From contig NC_133393.1 of assembly GCF_047511655.1 (NCBI RefSeq), positions 2,175,001 to 2,239,000 on the forward strand: a DNA stretch of 64,000 nt, read 5' to 3'. The number at the start of each line of letters is the position of its first letter. The stretch's first letter is position 1. The notes under the pieces were generated by a model. That model did not search any database and was not told where the DNA came from. It saw only the letters and a program-made list of their open reading frames with translations. Shown piece after piece: positions 47,251-58,808 of the stretch. The DNA is from Castor canadensis. Taxonomy: Eukaryota; Chordata; Mammalia; Rodentia; Castoridae. A program made the position numbers and the translations under genes.

Positions 47251-47600
47251 TCTGAACTTGATTGCTCTGTTTTGAAACCTCTGTTCTGTTTCATGGATTT
47301 ATGTAACTTAGTATTTGCCAGTATAACACCATCTTCATTAATTCAGCCTTTATCTTGTCTTAAAAGTGGGTAGTGTGATTTCTCCATTTCCTTCTTTTTC
47401 ATAGTGGTTTTAGCTAATCTGTTTCCTTTTGCTTTTCCAAATGAAGTTTAGAGTTACTTTGTCTTTAAAGAAATCCTGCTGGTACTTTGGTTAGAATTGC
47501 TTTAAACCTATAGATCAATTTGGGGAGTACTGTTGTTTTTACTTTTTTGTCTTCCAAATAAATACATGTTATGTCTTTCTATTTAATTAGGTCTTTCTCT

Positions 47601-47776
47601 TTTTTTGTTTTTGTTTTTGGTGCTTCGCACTTGCAAAGAGGCACTCTACCACTTGAGCCACATCTCCAGTCCATTTTGCTCTGATTATTTTGGAGAGGGG
47701 GGTCTTGAACCGTGATCCTCCAGCTCTCAGTCTCCTAGGTAGCTAGCATTACAGGTGTGAGCCACCAGCACCTTCA
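47601..47776 (-). mobile_element. Composite B1+ID SINE, minus strand
   Basis: ID half with CACTTGAGCCACATCTCCAG, B1 half with CAGTCTCCTAGGTAGCTAGC. Confidence 0.7.
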
Positions 47777-47999
47777 AAGTCTTTGATTTTTATCAATAGT
47801 ATTTTGTAATCTTAAGCATACAGATCCTATACTTAAATATATTTTTAGAATTATTATAATGTTTTTTAAAGTTTGTTTTCAAGTAGTACATTGTCATTAT
47901 ATATAGTTTAATTTTGTGGTTCTCTTTATCCCATGACCTCCCTAAACTCACCTGTTAATTCCAGGGTTGGTTTGTTTGGTTTTTAGTTTAGGGTTTTGT

Positions 48000-48050
48000 T
48001 TGTTTTTTTGCATTGCTGGGTATTGAATCCAGGGCCTCGTGCATGTTCCC
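48000..48050 (-). mobile_element. ID SINE fragment, minus strand
   Basis: GCTGGGTATTGAATCCAGGG and CTCGTGCATG; truncated. Confidence 0.5.
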
Positions 48051-48950
48051 TCTTGCACTGGCTAGGACTTCCCATTTGATGACCCGTAGTGAGGGTAGCA
48101 CCCTTTCCTTGTTCCCAATCCAAGGGGAAAGCAATCAGAATTAAGTATGACACTAACTACATTACGCATATAGGTTACACATACAGATGACGCCCTTTTT
48201 TCTGGTTTGCTGAGAGTTTTTTCTCCCAAATGAGTGGTGATAGAATGGAATTTTGGCAAAATTTTTCTCTGCATTAATTGATACTGTGCTGTGTTTTTCT
48301 CTTGAGTCTATTAATATAGGGGATTACATTGATTTTCAAGTTATCAAACTAGCCTTAACTTCCCAGAATGAAGTCCACTTGGTTGTGGTATATTATTCTT
48401 TGTAAATATTGCTGAGAAGTTTTGCATGTCATTTACAAGGGGTTATTTGATTTTTTTTCTTTTTCTTTTTGTGTTGTCTTTGTATGGTTTTGGTATCAGG
48501 ATAGTGTTGGCTTCATAAGTTGAGACTGGAGTCCTTCTCAGGTCTGTTCTGGAGGACATTGTGTATCATCACTGCCAGTCTTTGAATGTGTAGTAGAATC
48601 CTTTCCTCAATAATTATATGCAGTTCAAATATGATGTATTTCATGTTGGTGAGTTGTGGTGGTTTACGCTTTTGTGTAGGAATTAGTCCATTTTGTGTAG
48701 GCTGCCACATATATTTTGGAAGAGTTGTCTTCTGTTGTGTTATCCTTTTAATTTGCAGTCAGATAGCTGAAATGTCTGTTTGATAGCTGTTTTATTCTGC
48801 TTATTGGTAATTTGTGTCTTTATTCTGTATTAGTCTTACTATTGCTATAGGCTTGTCAGCTTTATTGATCTTTTTTTAAAAAAATCAACTTTTTGTATCA
48901 CTACTTCTGTTTTCTATTTCATTAATTTGTGCTCTTTATTATATTCTCTC

Positions 48951-49035
48951 TCTTTTTTCAGTATTGGGGTTTGACCTCAGGGCTCATGTTCGCTAGGCAG
49001 GTGCCCTATTGTTTGAACCATACTTCTAGCCCTTG
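48951..49035 (-). mobile_element. ID-like SINE, minus strand
   Basis: ATTGGGGTTTGACCTCAGGG and GAACCATACTTCTAGCCC. Confidence 0.65.
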
Positions 49036-49999
49036 TTATTTTCTTCTTTTTGCTTGCTTTGAGATTATTTTGCTCTTTTCCTAGTTTCTTGAGGTAGGAA
49101 CATAGATTATTAATTTTATTTTCTATGAGGAACCTAGATTATAAATTTTAGACTTTTCCTCTTTTTCTAAGGTAAGCCCTTTCTACATGTTGGCTGTGTT
49201 CCATGATTTCTCATATTATACTTTTACTTTCATTAGTTTTTTCGGTGACTTTTGAGACCTCTTTGACCCAGGGTAGTTTAGAAATGTGCTTTTAGTTTCC
49301 AGATGTCAGTTTTTCTTGTTATCTTTCTGTCACTGATGTCTAGTTTGACTCATTCCATTGTGGTCAGAGAACACAGTCTGTATGATTTCCATTATTTTAG
49401 GTTTGTTGAGTTGATTTCTATAAATACAGATTCAATTCCAACTTTATTGTGTTCTTAGAATTTCATTTTTCTTCATATGTAATCTTTGTATAACTTTTTA
49501 AATGATTGCTCTGAATAATGTGTGTGTATACATATTCATCCGTATATATCTCTCTATATTTTTATCACAGAGTTCAGGTGCCGTGGAGAAACCTTACCTA
49601 CCTCTCCTTACATCATTCTCTCTACTTCGTTTATAAGTAACTGTCTTAAATATTTTCCTTACATATCTTGAACAATGCAGTGGGCAGTTTTATAACTTAT
49701 GTTTCAACTGCCCAACATATTTTGGAACCCTGAAGAAGAGACAAGAATTCTATTGTGTTTGCCAGTATTTTTGCTCTTAGCGCAGTCTTTTGCAAGATCT
49801 AAAAACAAAATCACTTCTGTTTGAAGAACTTTTAGCTGCTTTCTTGCATAGGACTCCTGCCAACAAATGTTCTTAGTTTTCTCTCACCAGAAATTGTCTA
49901 AACTCTGATTACTGAAGGATATTTTCATTGGATATATAATCCTTTTCTTTCAACATAAACAATACTGTGCCATTTCCTTTTGGCCTCTGTGGTTTCTCT

Positions 50000-50058
50000 T
50001 TCTGTTTTTGTTTCGTGCTGGGGATTGAACCCAGGGCCTGAGCTACACCTCCAGCACT
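50000..50058 (-). mobile_element. ID SINE fragment, minus strand
   Basis: GCTGGGGATTGAACCCAGGG directly joined to CTGAGCTACACCTCCAGCAC, so the central part is deleted. Confidence 0.6.
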
Positions 50059-50350
50059 AGCCTACATGATTTCTGATGAGAAATTCATTGTCATTCAGAT
50101 TACTTCACCTATAGATAACACATCCTTTTTTCCTGGCTGCTTTCAAAATCTGTCTTTAGTTTTCAGATGTTTAATGGGTTTTGGCCTGTCTTGTTTGGGA
50201 TTTGCTTAGCTTCTCGAATTTGCACATTTGTGGGTTTTTTTTCAAACCTAGAAATTGCAGCCACCATTTATTTCTTCAAATGCTTTTTCAGGCCTGTGCT
50301 CTTTCTCCTTTCCTTCTGCAACCCTGATGCTATAATTGTTTGATTTATTG

Positions 50351-50388
50351 GTTTTTTGTTTGTTTGTTTGTTTGTTTGTTTGTTTTTG
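50351..50388 (+). repeat. (TTTG)n microsatellite
   Basis: About eight uninterrupted TTTG units in RAB23 intron 1. Confidence 0.85.
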
Positions 50389-51087
50389 GTGTAAGTCTAT
50401 AGGTGCCTGGGCTCTGTTCTTTTTCTTCAATCCATTTGTTATGTGTTGATTAGAGTGGATACTCTCTATTGGAATATGTTCAAGTTCATTAAATCCTTTC
50501 TCTGTTCTATGATGTTGAGTCTATCCATTAAGTTTTTTATTTTGGTTAATGTAATTTTCAGTTCAAAACTTTCCATTTGATTCATCTTTTTATCTTCTCT
50601 TTCTTTGGTGAGATTTGCCCTCCAGTAAAGCTGAAAGTAGAAGGATTCTTCTTGCTCCTGCTAGGCCCACCCTGCCTGTCGTGCCCACTGGCCCCACTGG
50701 GATCAGAGATATCCTCATCACCACTGAGGGATGGGTGGTCAAAGGCTTGGCTTTCTAATGGGTTTCCTCTGACACCACTCCAGCAAGAACAAGGAGGCAA
50801 AGGCTGAGAGAAATGCCTCAACTGTTGGATGGGGCTGACATGCCCTCTCCCCCACCCCTCAAATATGGTCTCCTGTGGTCTGTGAGGAGGGTTTGGGGGA
50901 GGGGCTGCCTTCATTGCCTCCCAGTGGAGATGCAGATGAAGTCTTCTCTGTTGGTCTTCTCTGATACCACAGGAGCTGCATCATTATAGTCCCCACAAGA
51001 GTGTGGGTTTTTGTCTTGCTACTTGCTAGGCTGCCCCCTTCCCTGGTCCTCTGGCTAAAGTAGGCTTTTGTTGGGGGCTTTGTGTGT

Positions 51088-51405
51088 GAGGGTGGGGGTG
51101 GATACTGGGATTTGAACTCAGGACCATGTGCTTGCTAGGAAGGCACTCTATTAATTGAGCCATGCCTCCAACTCTTTTTTGCTTCATTTATTTTTTGGCT
51201 AGGGTCTCAAATATTTGCTTTGGACCACAATCCTCTTATTTAATGTCTTCCACATAGTTGGGATTACAGGTTCACACCACCACACCTGGCTTCTTGGTTG
51301 AGATGGGGTCTTTGTAACTTTTTGGCTGAGGTGGCTTCAAACCCTCCTAATCTCTGCCTCCCATGTGGCTGGAATTACAGTCATATGCCATCATGCCCAG
51401 CCCTT
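51088..51405 (-). mobile_element. Composite SINE trimer, minus strand
   Basis: ID-like unit 51100-51175, then two B1-like units (to about 51293, and 51296-51405); the mirror of the B1-B1-ID trimers at 22.3 and 33.4 kb. Confidence 0.7.
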
Positions 51406-51670
51406 GTTGGGGTATTTGGTTGGCATTTCCTGGTTATTGCCCTCTCCATATGAAGTAAAAAGAATTCAAAGAAAATTCATTACTATGTTGTCCCTTGTAT
51501 TCTGTGGTTCATAGCCAGTCTTTCTTTCCACTTTTCAGAGCTTTGTGTATTTTACAGATAATGTCCAAAATTTTTAGTTGTATTTTGAGGAAGGCTTAGG
51601 AAAAGATACCAAGCCTGTCTTTCCAGAAGTAAGTCTCTGAAGTATATCTTTTTAAAAGGAGAAAAAGTAA

Positions 51671-51792
51671 TAAGTTTTGTTTTGAGACAGGTCTTGCTTG
51701 CTATGCAGCCCAGGCTGGCCTTGAACTCATGATCTTCTTGCCTCAGCTTCCTAAGTGCTGAGATTATGGTCATGCACACCACGCCTGGCTTA
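51671..51792 (-). mobile_element. B1 SINE, minus strand
   Basis: Well preserved: GCAGCCCAGGCTGGCCTTGA and CCTCAGCTTCCTAAGTGCTG. Confidence 0.8.
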
Positions 51793-53164
51793 TTACAAGT
51801 AAGTTTTGTGTTGTTGATTTGTTTGAACTTCACTACTTCTGGGGTGAAGAACTGGCGAGGTAGGAAAAAGAGAGTTGCCTTTTAAGAACTGAACTTGTGT
51901 GAAATACAGCTGGATGAGCAAGGTTCAGATCATGGTTCAGGTGGGTGCCCCAGTGACCCAACCTTTTGGTAGGGGATAGGGTGGTGGTACCCAATGTCCA
52001 GATTATATCCGAGGCCATTTAAACCACATTCTTAGAAGACAGGGTTTAGTATCTTTTTAATATCACTGGGTGATTCATATGAGCTGAGGTGAGAATCACT
52101 AGCCTAGCTTAGTGTGATGGCACTGATGTTTACCTGATAATAAAATCACTTGGGGTCAAGGGATATCATTTGGGTTCTTCAAGAAACCAATGTCCTGATG
52201 GAGTTAGGAGTGCAAGAGATTTATTGGGGGAAATGCCTGTGATGGACAAAGAGTAGCACCTTAAGACTGCAGTACTCATTTGACACCTGCAAAGGAGAGC
52301 TGGGTGGAAGGAGCTTAGCCTGCAGCTGCTCTGAGCACATATCAAACAGCTTGGTGGAAAAGCCACCACACTGGGCAGCATTGGCTTCTCACCTTGTCCT
52401 GTCTGTGGAGTCTGTGCCTTTGGGGGGAGGGGGCTGTCTGTGGCCTCCAGTGGAGTGGGCAGGACAGCAGATCCTGAGGACCTGTACTGTCTCTTTTGAA
52501 GGGAGAGCTAAGCTGTGCACTTCTGTGCTTGTTTTAAAGGGCAGCTGTCAAAGGCTGAAGTTATGATAATTTTGACCATGTCAGAGCTGAAGACCCCAAA
52601 TCTACTTAGCAAGTGCACTTGGCAATTCTCAAGGTGTCCTGCAAGCTTCTGAGGTACTGGGGCAATTGAGGCTCTACTAGGGGCAAAGAAAGGAAAGCTC
52701 TTCATAGTCTGGACTCAGTTTGTGTAGTGGTTGTGTCCGTGGGGCTTCAGTTGAGGAAGCTGGAACATAAAGTTAAATGGGCAGGCACCTAACTAGTAAT
52801 TTTAAGAACTATGAAGAAAATGACTTTCTGTTCTTTTCAGTCTAAAATGCAAACAGTGCACAGTGTATTACTTTCATTATATGACTAACTGTAACTAGTT
52901 TGAAACTAAAGAAAGAACTACGGTGTAAGAGTATTTGTACCAGGATTCATTATAACCTGAACACTAAAGCAATGTACTGGACAGCTCAATGCTGACAAAG
53001 GATTGTACTTTATTACTGCAACCTTTCTTTGGGGGTAGTTTCTAGGGACATTAATTATTACCTATGAGGTTGGAAAAACCCTTTTCATAATTTTCTACAT
53101 GCTGCCTGTATAGTGGTACACTGGGGATTTATCATATTATATAAAACTGCTAATTTTTGCATGC

Positions 53165-53320
53165 CTTATTTTCATAATGCTTAATCCTCTGTATGTTTCC
53201 TTGATCAACAACCCTGTGAGGTGGATATTATTGCTAGGATACTGAAGCTTGAGCAATAAATTCACCAAGAGCACTGAACTAGTAACTGGACCTTCAGTCA
53301 AGCCTCAAATCCAAGGCCGA
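53165..53320 (+). mobile_element. MIR fragment in RAB23 intron 1
   Basis: CAACCCTGTGAGGTGGATAT and GAACTAGTAACTGGACCTTC follow the MIR layout. It ends about 240 bp upstream of the first coding exon's acceptor. Confidence 0.55.
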
Positions 53321-53561
53321 GAGTTTTCATCTCTGTGATGGGAGAACTACACAGACCTAGACTTTGATTGGCACATCAGTGCCATTGTCTTGTGCTATTG
53401 TTGCGCCTTTGAAAGATTAACATTATCTAAGAGGTAGAATAGCAGGGGCTCAGTCTTGGAAACAAATTTCTGTAATGCGATATGATTATTTCTTGGTAAA
53501 ATAATTGTAGTTTTACATTTTGTGCAATTTTATGTCATAAAAATTTCATTTTAAACCACAG

Positions 53562-53627
53562 AATTGAGAGAGAAGATCTGATCCATCTGGAATTAGAGTT
53601 GGTAGAGAGACCATTTCTACTTGGAAA
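53562..53627 (+). other. RAB23: RAB23 5'UTR part of the first coding exon
   Basis: These 66 bases lie between the acceptor AACCACAG (ending 53561) and the start codon. They contain no upstream ATG. The context of the real ATG is GGAAAATGT, with A at -3, which is adequate for initiation. The 5' partner exon must come from the CpG island region upstream. Confidence 0.75.
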
Positions 53628-53782
53628 ATGTTGGAGGAAGACATGGAAGTGGCCATCAAGATGGTAGTTGTAGGGAATGGAGCAGTTGGAAAATCAAGCA
53701 TGATTCAGCGATACTGCAAAGGCATTTTTACGAAAGACTACAAGAAAACCATTGGGGTTGATTTCTTGGAGCGACAGATCCA
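53628..53782 (+). CDS. RAB23: RAB23 coding exon 1 (residues 1-51 plus 2 nt of codon 52)
   Basis: The exon begins at the acceptor at 53560-53561, so 53562-53627 is 5'UTR. The start MLEEDMEVAIKMVVVG matches the RAB23 N-terminus, which fixes the ATG. The P-loop GNGAVGKS is residues 16-23; Ser23 coordinates Mg2+ and is the residue altered in the known dominant-negative form. Switch I follows, with the invariant Thr41 in KKTIGVDF. The donor is GTATGT at 53783, giving phase 2. Without splicing the frame adds about ten intron-encoded residues and stops at 53816, so that longer reading frame is an artefact. The splice to 56182 restores codon 52 (Gln) and then Val-Asn, as in RAB23 orthologues. Confidence 0.96.
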
Positions 53783-53927
53783 GTATGTATTTGGCTGTTT
53801 CGCACATGGGTTTTAATTTGTAAACTATGTCCAGGACTTTCATTGGGTTAATAGTAACGAACTACAGTGCAGGCCAAGCTAGGCACCTGGTGACACTGCT
53901 CATGCAACAGTTGATGTTTCTGTTTAC

Positions 53928-54068
53928 CTCCCCTCCTCTCCTCTCCCCTCCCCTTCTCTTCAACAGGGTCCCACTGTGTAGCCCAGTCTGCTGTCAAACT
54001 CATGATCCCCCTGCCTCTGCCTCTGGTGTGCTGGGATTACTGGCCTGGGCCACCAAGCCAGGCTTGGT
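53928..54068 (-). mobile_element. B1 SINE with CCCCT-rich reversed tail, RAB23 intron 2
   Basis: Tail 53928-53962 is CTCCCC/CTCTCC, then GGGTCCCACTGTGTAGCCCA to the B1 start near 54068. Confidence 0.65.
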
Positions 54069-54787
54069 GGTTTTCAGTTATCATTACCATGTATGTCTTT
54101 ATTCTTCTTTTCCCTTTCCTTTCTAATTTTTTTTCTCTTTTTCCTTCTGCTCCCTTTCCCCTTTTTTTTAACTGTCTTATCTGATTTATGTTTATCAGTG
54201 ACCTCTTGGTACTTAAACATAGACTGAAGCTTGACTGTAGTGAGATTTCCATCTGCTATTTTATTTCAAAGAAAAGTTACACATATCTTAAAGTTTTGTC
54301 TGTTATATTACAGAGTCCTTTTGTTTATGAATGTTGCTTCTCTTTTAAACTGGGCAAGACTACGTAGAATTAGAGAATTAATAATTGCTTTTATTCTAAA
54401 GAAAGAAAGAAAACAAATTTGGGAAGGTTAAATTTGCCTGTGAAAAGAAAACCTATTTCAGGAAATCCAATTGGGTTCCAAAACACTTCAGAGTAATACT
54501 TTCGATAATTGATCTTGAAAACTTTCAAGATTAATTTAGGTTGTTTTACAGAAATAAGAAACATTAAAAAAAATCTGACTTACTGCCTAAGTACTAACAT
54601 CACACCAAGGGAGTGATCCTCATGGTTTCAAGATCAATTTGTAATCAGTATTCTGTTACCCTCTTTTTTTTGTACTTCCATATTTGCTTCCTTTCTTAGC
54701 GCATGTAAAGAAAAGCCTCATTTTAACTCTTGGTAATGTTTATTTTGCTGTACTTACTACCTAAGACCAAGTTAATGTGTTTTTTTA

Positions 54788-54864
54788 GTTGTTGTACTGG
54801 GATTTGAACTTGGTCTCCCACTTGCTAGGCAGGTGCTCTACCACTGAGCCACACCTCTGTCCCC
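54788..54864 (-). mobile_element. ID-like SINE, minus strand
   Basis: TACTGGGATTTGAACTTGGT and CTCTACCACTGAGCCACACC. Confidence 0.7.
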
Positions 54865-55372
54865 AAATTAATGTTGTATGTATACAATTGATCATTATTA
54901 CTCATAGGTTTTTATTTGAAAATTCACCTACTTGCTAAAATTTATATGTCACCCAGAATCACTACTTGTGCCTTTGTGGTCATTTGTGGATAGGTGCAGG
55001 GCTGCAAAAAATTTGAGTTACCCAGCATACACTTCCAGCTGAGGTCAAGCAGTGTGTTAACTTTTCCTTTCTGTTTCAGCTTTCATACCATAAACACATG
55101 GCCTTTCTCCGTCTTCTAAATGCCACATTTTTCACAGTTTGTGCTTTTTGTTGGAGATTTTGCTGTTTAAAATGGCTCCTGAGTGAGGTGTTAAAGTGCT
55201 GTGTTGTGCTCCTAAGTATTCCTATGATGTCCCTTTTGGAGAAAATACTTTGTGTTAGATAAGCTTTGTTCAGACAGGAATTGTAGTACTGTTGGTCTCT
55301 GGTGCTATTATATATTGGCGTATATTCAGAGCAAATGAATTAGCAATTATATCTGTAAGCTGTCTTTAAATA

Positions 55373-55404
<32 letters not shown>

Positions 55405-55463
55405 ACCCCCCTCCCCCCCCCCACCCACCTACCTAGATGCTCCTACCTACCTACCTACCTAGA
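55373..55463 (+). repeat. (CA)n, C-rich and (CTAC)n compound microsatellite, RAB23 intron 2
   Basis: About 15 CA units (55373-55402), a C-run block (55403-55425) and CTAC/CTACC units to 55461. Confidence 0.85.
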
Positions 55464-55497
55464 TGTTGATCAGCTGATGAAAATAACCAGGGGCTCT

Positions 55498-55622
55498 TTT
55501 CTCTTTTTTGAGGCAGAGTCTCCTGTTTTGCCCAGGTTGGCCTCAAGCTTGCAGTCTTCCTGTGCCTCATGCTTCAGCCTCCCTAGTGCTAGGATTAGAG
55601 GTGTACACCACTACACCTGGCC
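55498..55622 (-). mobile_element. B1 SINE, minus strand
   Basis: TTTTGCCCAGGTTGGCCTCA and TTCAGCCTCCCTAGTGCTAG, RAB23 intron 2. Confidence 0.7.
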
Positions 55623-55704
55623 TCAGGATCCTAACCTTGTATTTCCCTTAGGAGCAGTGTGGTTCAGTGTTTGCTAATTCAATACTCATAGTGTCATTTG
55701 AAAG

Positions 55705-55787
55705 CAGGGGACGTAGCTCAGTGACAGAGTGCTTGTGCATGCGTAAAGCCCCAGTGCCATCCCCAGCACTCCAAAGAACAAAAAATT
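55705..55787 (+). mobile_element. ID SINE
   Basis: GGGGACGTAGCTCAGTGACA and CATCCCCAGCACTCC, A-rich tail. Confidence 0.7.
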
Positions 55788-56181
55788 CACAACTTACCTA
55801 GAATGTAAAGTAGAACTATTGCCTCTTTCCTTTACCTTATCACTGGGGCACTGGAACCCATTGGAATAGTGTAGCAGGAGAGGAGTAAGCACTGGCTAAG
55901 GGAATTCCCTTTTCCAATTCTGTTGATCTTAGAGCCACTAGTATCTGTGACTGTTGTTGAAGAAAAACTATGGAAAATAAATACGTATCATGTGTAAACT
56001 GTAACAACTTTCACTGTTGGGACCAGTACCAATACTGCAATGTACCATGCTCAGAAATTTTAGAGTAAAACTGACAATGTAGTTTAATGTCTTTGGATTT
56101 GAAAATTAGAAATATACACAATGCTATGTTATTTTTTTAAAAAAACCTGTACCTTTGGAATAAATCCATGTCTCATTTCAG

Positions 56182-56267
56182 AGTTAACAATGAAGATGTC
56201 AGACTGATGCTATGGGACACGGCAGGCCAAGAGGAGTTTGACGCAATAACCAAGGCATACTATCGAG
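56182..56267 (+). CDS. RAB23: RAB23 coding exon 2 (residues 52-81, switch II)
   Basis: This 86-nt exon lies between a TTTCAG acceptor (56181 is the last intron base) and a GTAAAC donor at 56268. It encodes the end of strand beta-2, beta-3 and the G3/switch II motif WDTAGQEE (residues 63-70), ending in KAYYR plus the first base of Gly81. Gln68 is the catalytic glutamine, the position of the known activating Q68L change, and it is intact. Moving the acceptor two bases downstream would give an immediate stop, so 56182 is the only workable boundary. Residue 55 is Asn; I recall Asp in the human protein, a conservative difference I cannot verify here. Confidence 0.95.
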
Positions 56268-56367
56268 GTAAACTCAGCACTTACCGTTCGTTCTTCATGT
56301 GCTTTTGCCAAAAGAGCTTTACTTCTTTGCTTCCCACATAAGGGTTTCTCTCTAAGAACAGTTAAAA

Positions 56368-56458
56368 TATGTCTGGGGATGTACTCAGAGGTAGATTCCT
56401 TACCTTGAGATGCTAAGTCTGATCCCCAGCACCAAAGACAAACAAAGAAAAACCAAAA
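56368..56458 (+). mobile_element. ID SINE, about 100 bp after RAB23 coding exon 2
   Basis: TGTCTGGGGATGTACTCAGA and TGATCCCCAGCACCAAAG with an AAAC-rich tail. Confidence 0.65.
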
Positions 56459-56587
56459 CCCAGGAAAGTTAAAATAATTTCAAAGTATTTTTTGAAATTC
56501 CAGTTTATTCTTCTTATAAAGATATTGTAGAATAGCAAATAAAACTTTGTATGTAAACAGTTTGTCCCTGCCTCAGAATTATATGAC

Positions 56588-56985
56588 TTTTTTTTTTTTT
56601 GGTGGTGGTGGTGTTAGGATTTTGAACTCAGAGCCTGATACTTGCTAGACAGGTGCTCACCCCAGTCCTTTTTGCTTTAGTTACTTGTGACATAGGGTCT
56701 TTTGTATTCGCCTGTGATCCTCCTACTTATGCTTTTCAAATAACTGGGATGACAGGTGCATCCCACCATGCTTGGATTATTGGTTGAGATGATGAGGGTC
56801 TCACTAACTTTTTGCCCCAACTGGCCCAAAATCAGGATCTTCCCTATCTCTGCCTCCCAAGTAGCTGGGGTTACAATGGGAGCAACTGTGCTTGGCATGT
56901 TTGTTTTTGTGCTACTGGGGATTGAACCCAGGGCCTTGAGCAGGCTAGGTAAGTGCTCCTACACTGAGCTACATCACCAGCCCCT
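56588..56985 (-). mobile_element. Composite SINE trimer plus adjacent ID SINE, minus strand
   Basis: ID-like unit 56600-56668, B1-like units 56690-56775 and 56780-56898, then a separate plain ID at 56900-56985 (GGGGATTGAACCCAGGGCCT). Confidence 0.7.
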
Positions 56986-57761
56986 CAGAATTATGTGACT
57001 CAGACGGAATCAGTCAGAATCTGTTATGATTGCTCTGACCCCAAGGAATTGACAGCATTGTCAGAGAGTAAAGGCTAATGTAATAAAACTAACGCCCTTG
57101 CAAATAAGATGGCATTTTGTTATGACATGAAATTGCATGGTAAGCCTTTCAGTGCTGTAGGAATCCAGAGAAGCGGGAGACACCTGTGAGAGGAAGGAGC
57201 CATGATGATAAAATTTAAGGTTCTAAAATGTGGGCTTAAATTCCTTAAGAAAAGCTGAATTCAACTTCTAAGTGGAACTTAAAAGTTTCTTTTAATAGTT
57301 CCCTATAAGATCACATCCTAATCTTTTGGAATTTAGAATAGGATTTTCAGTGTTCCTCCAGCTCACTGCCAATGGCGATTGAAGTGATGAACAAAATAAC
57401 TAACAGCTTGACCTGGCTGAGGAGCATTGTGGCCTGTAAAGGATGCAGGCACATGGTTAGTAATTCAGCACTGCATTTCCCAGATGCTCTGAGGGGACAG
57501 AGGTGCAGTTGACATACTGAGTGTCCGTTCTGTGACACTTTCTTCTCTCTGATCTCTTCATCCTGTGTGGGAACCAGGACCTTCTCACAAGCAGAGGCAT
57601 AGTCACATTCTCCAAGACTTGAAGGATCTTGGCAGTGGTGATTCTTTGTTTTTCATTGCTCCTGCTTCCTCCTAAGTCATGAGACTTTTACTGACCACTG
57701 ACCCCCACTGCTTCCACCGTTCAGACAGCACTGGCATCTGGCTCATTTTCTTCTGCATAGT

Positions 57762-57879
57762 TTGTGTGTGTGTGAACCAGGTCACGCCCTTGCATACCCA
57801 CACTGCCGCTGAGCTATTCTTTCTTGCCTCAGCCTCCTGAGTGCTGGGGCAATAGTCGATAACTGCTGCACCTGGCTAC
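57762..57879 (-). mobile_element. B1 SINE fragment, minus strand
   Basis: TTGCCTCAGCCTCCTGAGTG and CTGCTGCACCTGGCTA; the middle is diverged. Confidence 0.55.
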
Positions 57880-58027
57880 TTCAGTGCTTTTTAGGTCTCC
57901 ACAAATTCTGTTTAATGTGTTTATAAAAACCGGAATTAAAAAGAGAGACCATAATCATTAATATTCACATCTTCATTGAACATGGTTCGGTATTTAAATT
58001 ACCCTCCATTTCCATTGGATTAAAAGG

Positions 58028-58068
58028 CTTTAAGCCAGGTATGGTGGTACACATCTGTAATCCTAGCA
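58028..58068 (+). mobile_element. B1 SINE 5' stub
   Basis: About 40 bases, GCCAGGTATGGTGGTACACA then TCTGTAATCCTAGCA, with no downstream body. Confidence 0.55.
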
Positions 58069-58484
58069 AACAACAGAAAAGCAGTTTCAAATTGGCTTAA
58101 ACTACAGGTAGGCCTGTTGAATTGTTTGCTCGGAAAGTCTGCAAGTAGTATATAGTAGTACTGCTCTTCAGACTGCAGCCTCACTGACTCCCTTGGCCTT
58201 GCTGCCTCCTGCTGATTCTCTTCTTTGTTTCAAGACTGCTGCCATGAGCAGTGAAAGCCACATGTCTTGTGTGGCATGTGGCATGACTGCAGGAGGCCGG
58301 AAATGAGATTAATTGGCCTGGGACAGCATCCTACTCCCAGAGGATAACTTTAGTTTACCTAAACCCTTTGGCTACCACAAAAATGTGGGAAAGGAATTCT
58401 TAGGTGGGAAATGCCAGCAAGGAATTCAGATAATGTCAGCTGCTCAAAGAGATTCAGATAATAATGTAATTACAAAGAAATAAA

Positions 58485-58808
58485 GGGCTGGGTGTGGTGG
58501 TACATGCCTGTAATCCCAGCTACCCAGGAGGTGGCATCAGGAGAATTGAAGTCCTAGGCCAGCCTGGCATGGAGGGAGCGAGACCCCCATTTCAACCAAT
58601 AAACTTGGAAGTGGTTGTGTGTGTGTGTGCACGTACGCGCACGCTTATAATCCCAATTCTGTGGGAGGTATAGATAGGAGGATTGTGGTCTATGTGGCCA
58701 GGCTAGAACCCCATCCAAAAAATAACTAAACATGTGGTTGTGACTTGTGGTAGAGGGTCTGCCTAGCACACTGGATGGCCTGAATTCAAATCCCAGTACC
58801 ACCAAAAA
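58485..58808 (+). mobile_element. Composite SINE trimer (B1-B1-ID)
   Basis: First B1-like unit 58485-58598, second starting after a GT-rich patch (58610-58720), ID-like unit 58733-58805 ending TCCCAGTACCACCAAAAAG. Confidence 0.75.

Larger units (their letters stand above)
45690..50600 (-). mobile_element. Ancient near-full-length L1 antisense in RAB23 intron 1
   Basis: Interrupted minus-strand L1 blocks appear in 3' to 5' order: 45690-46268, 46390-46490, 46662-47060, 47250-47598, 47778-47960, 48050-48948, 49036-50000 and 50060-50600. Landmarks include AACTAGCCTTAACTTCCC (48345), the block around CCATTGTGGTCAGAGAACAC (49355) and TTTGGGATTTGCTTAGCTTC (50196). At least eight SINEs lie in the gaps. 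Every frame is broken. The subfamily is not assigned and the block boundaries are approximate. Confidence 0.55.
50601..53560 (+). other. RAB23 intron 1, distal part
   Basis: Apart from the trimer SINE, one B1 and one MIR this part looks unique. Open frames at 50577-50807 (+) and 50582-50914 (-) are chance readings of a C/G-richer patch. Confidence 0.5.

Noticed and set aside
53783..53816. Extension of the first RAB23 coding exon to a stop at 53816
   Set aside because: It is intron read-through past a good GTATGT donor; the spliced frame matches RAB23.
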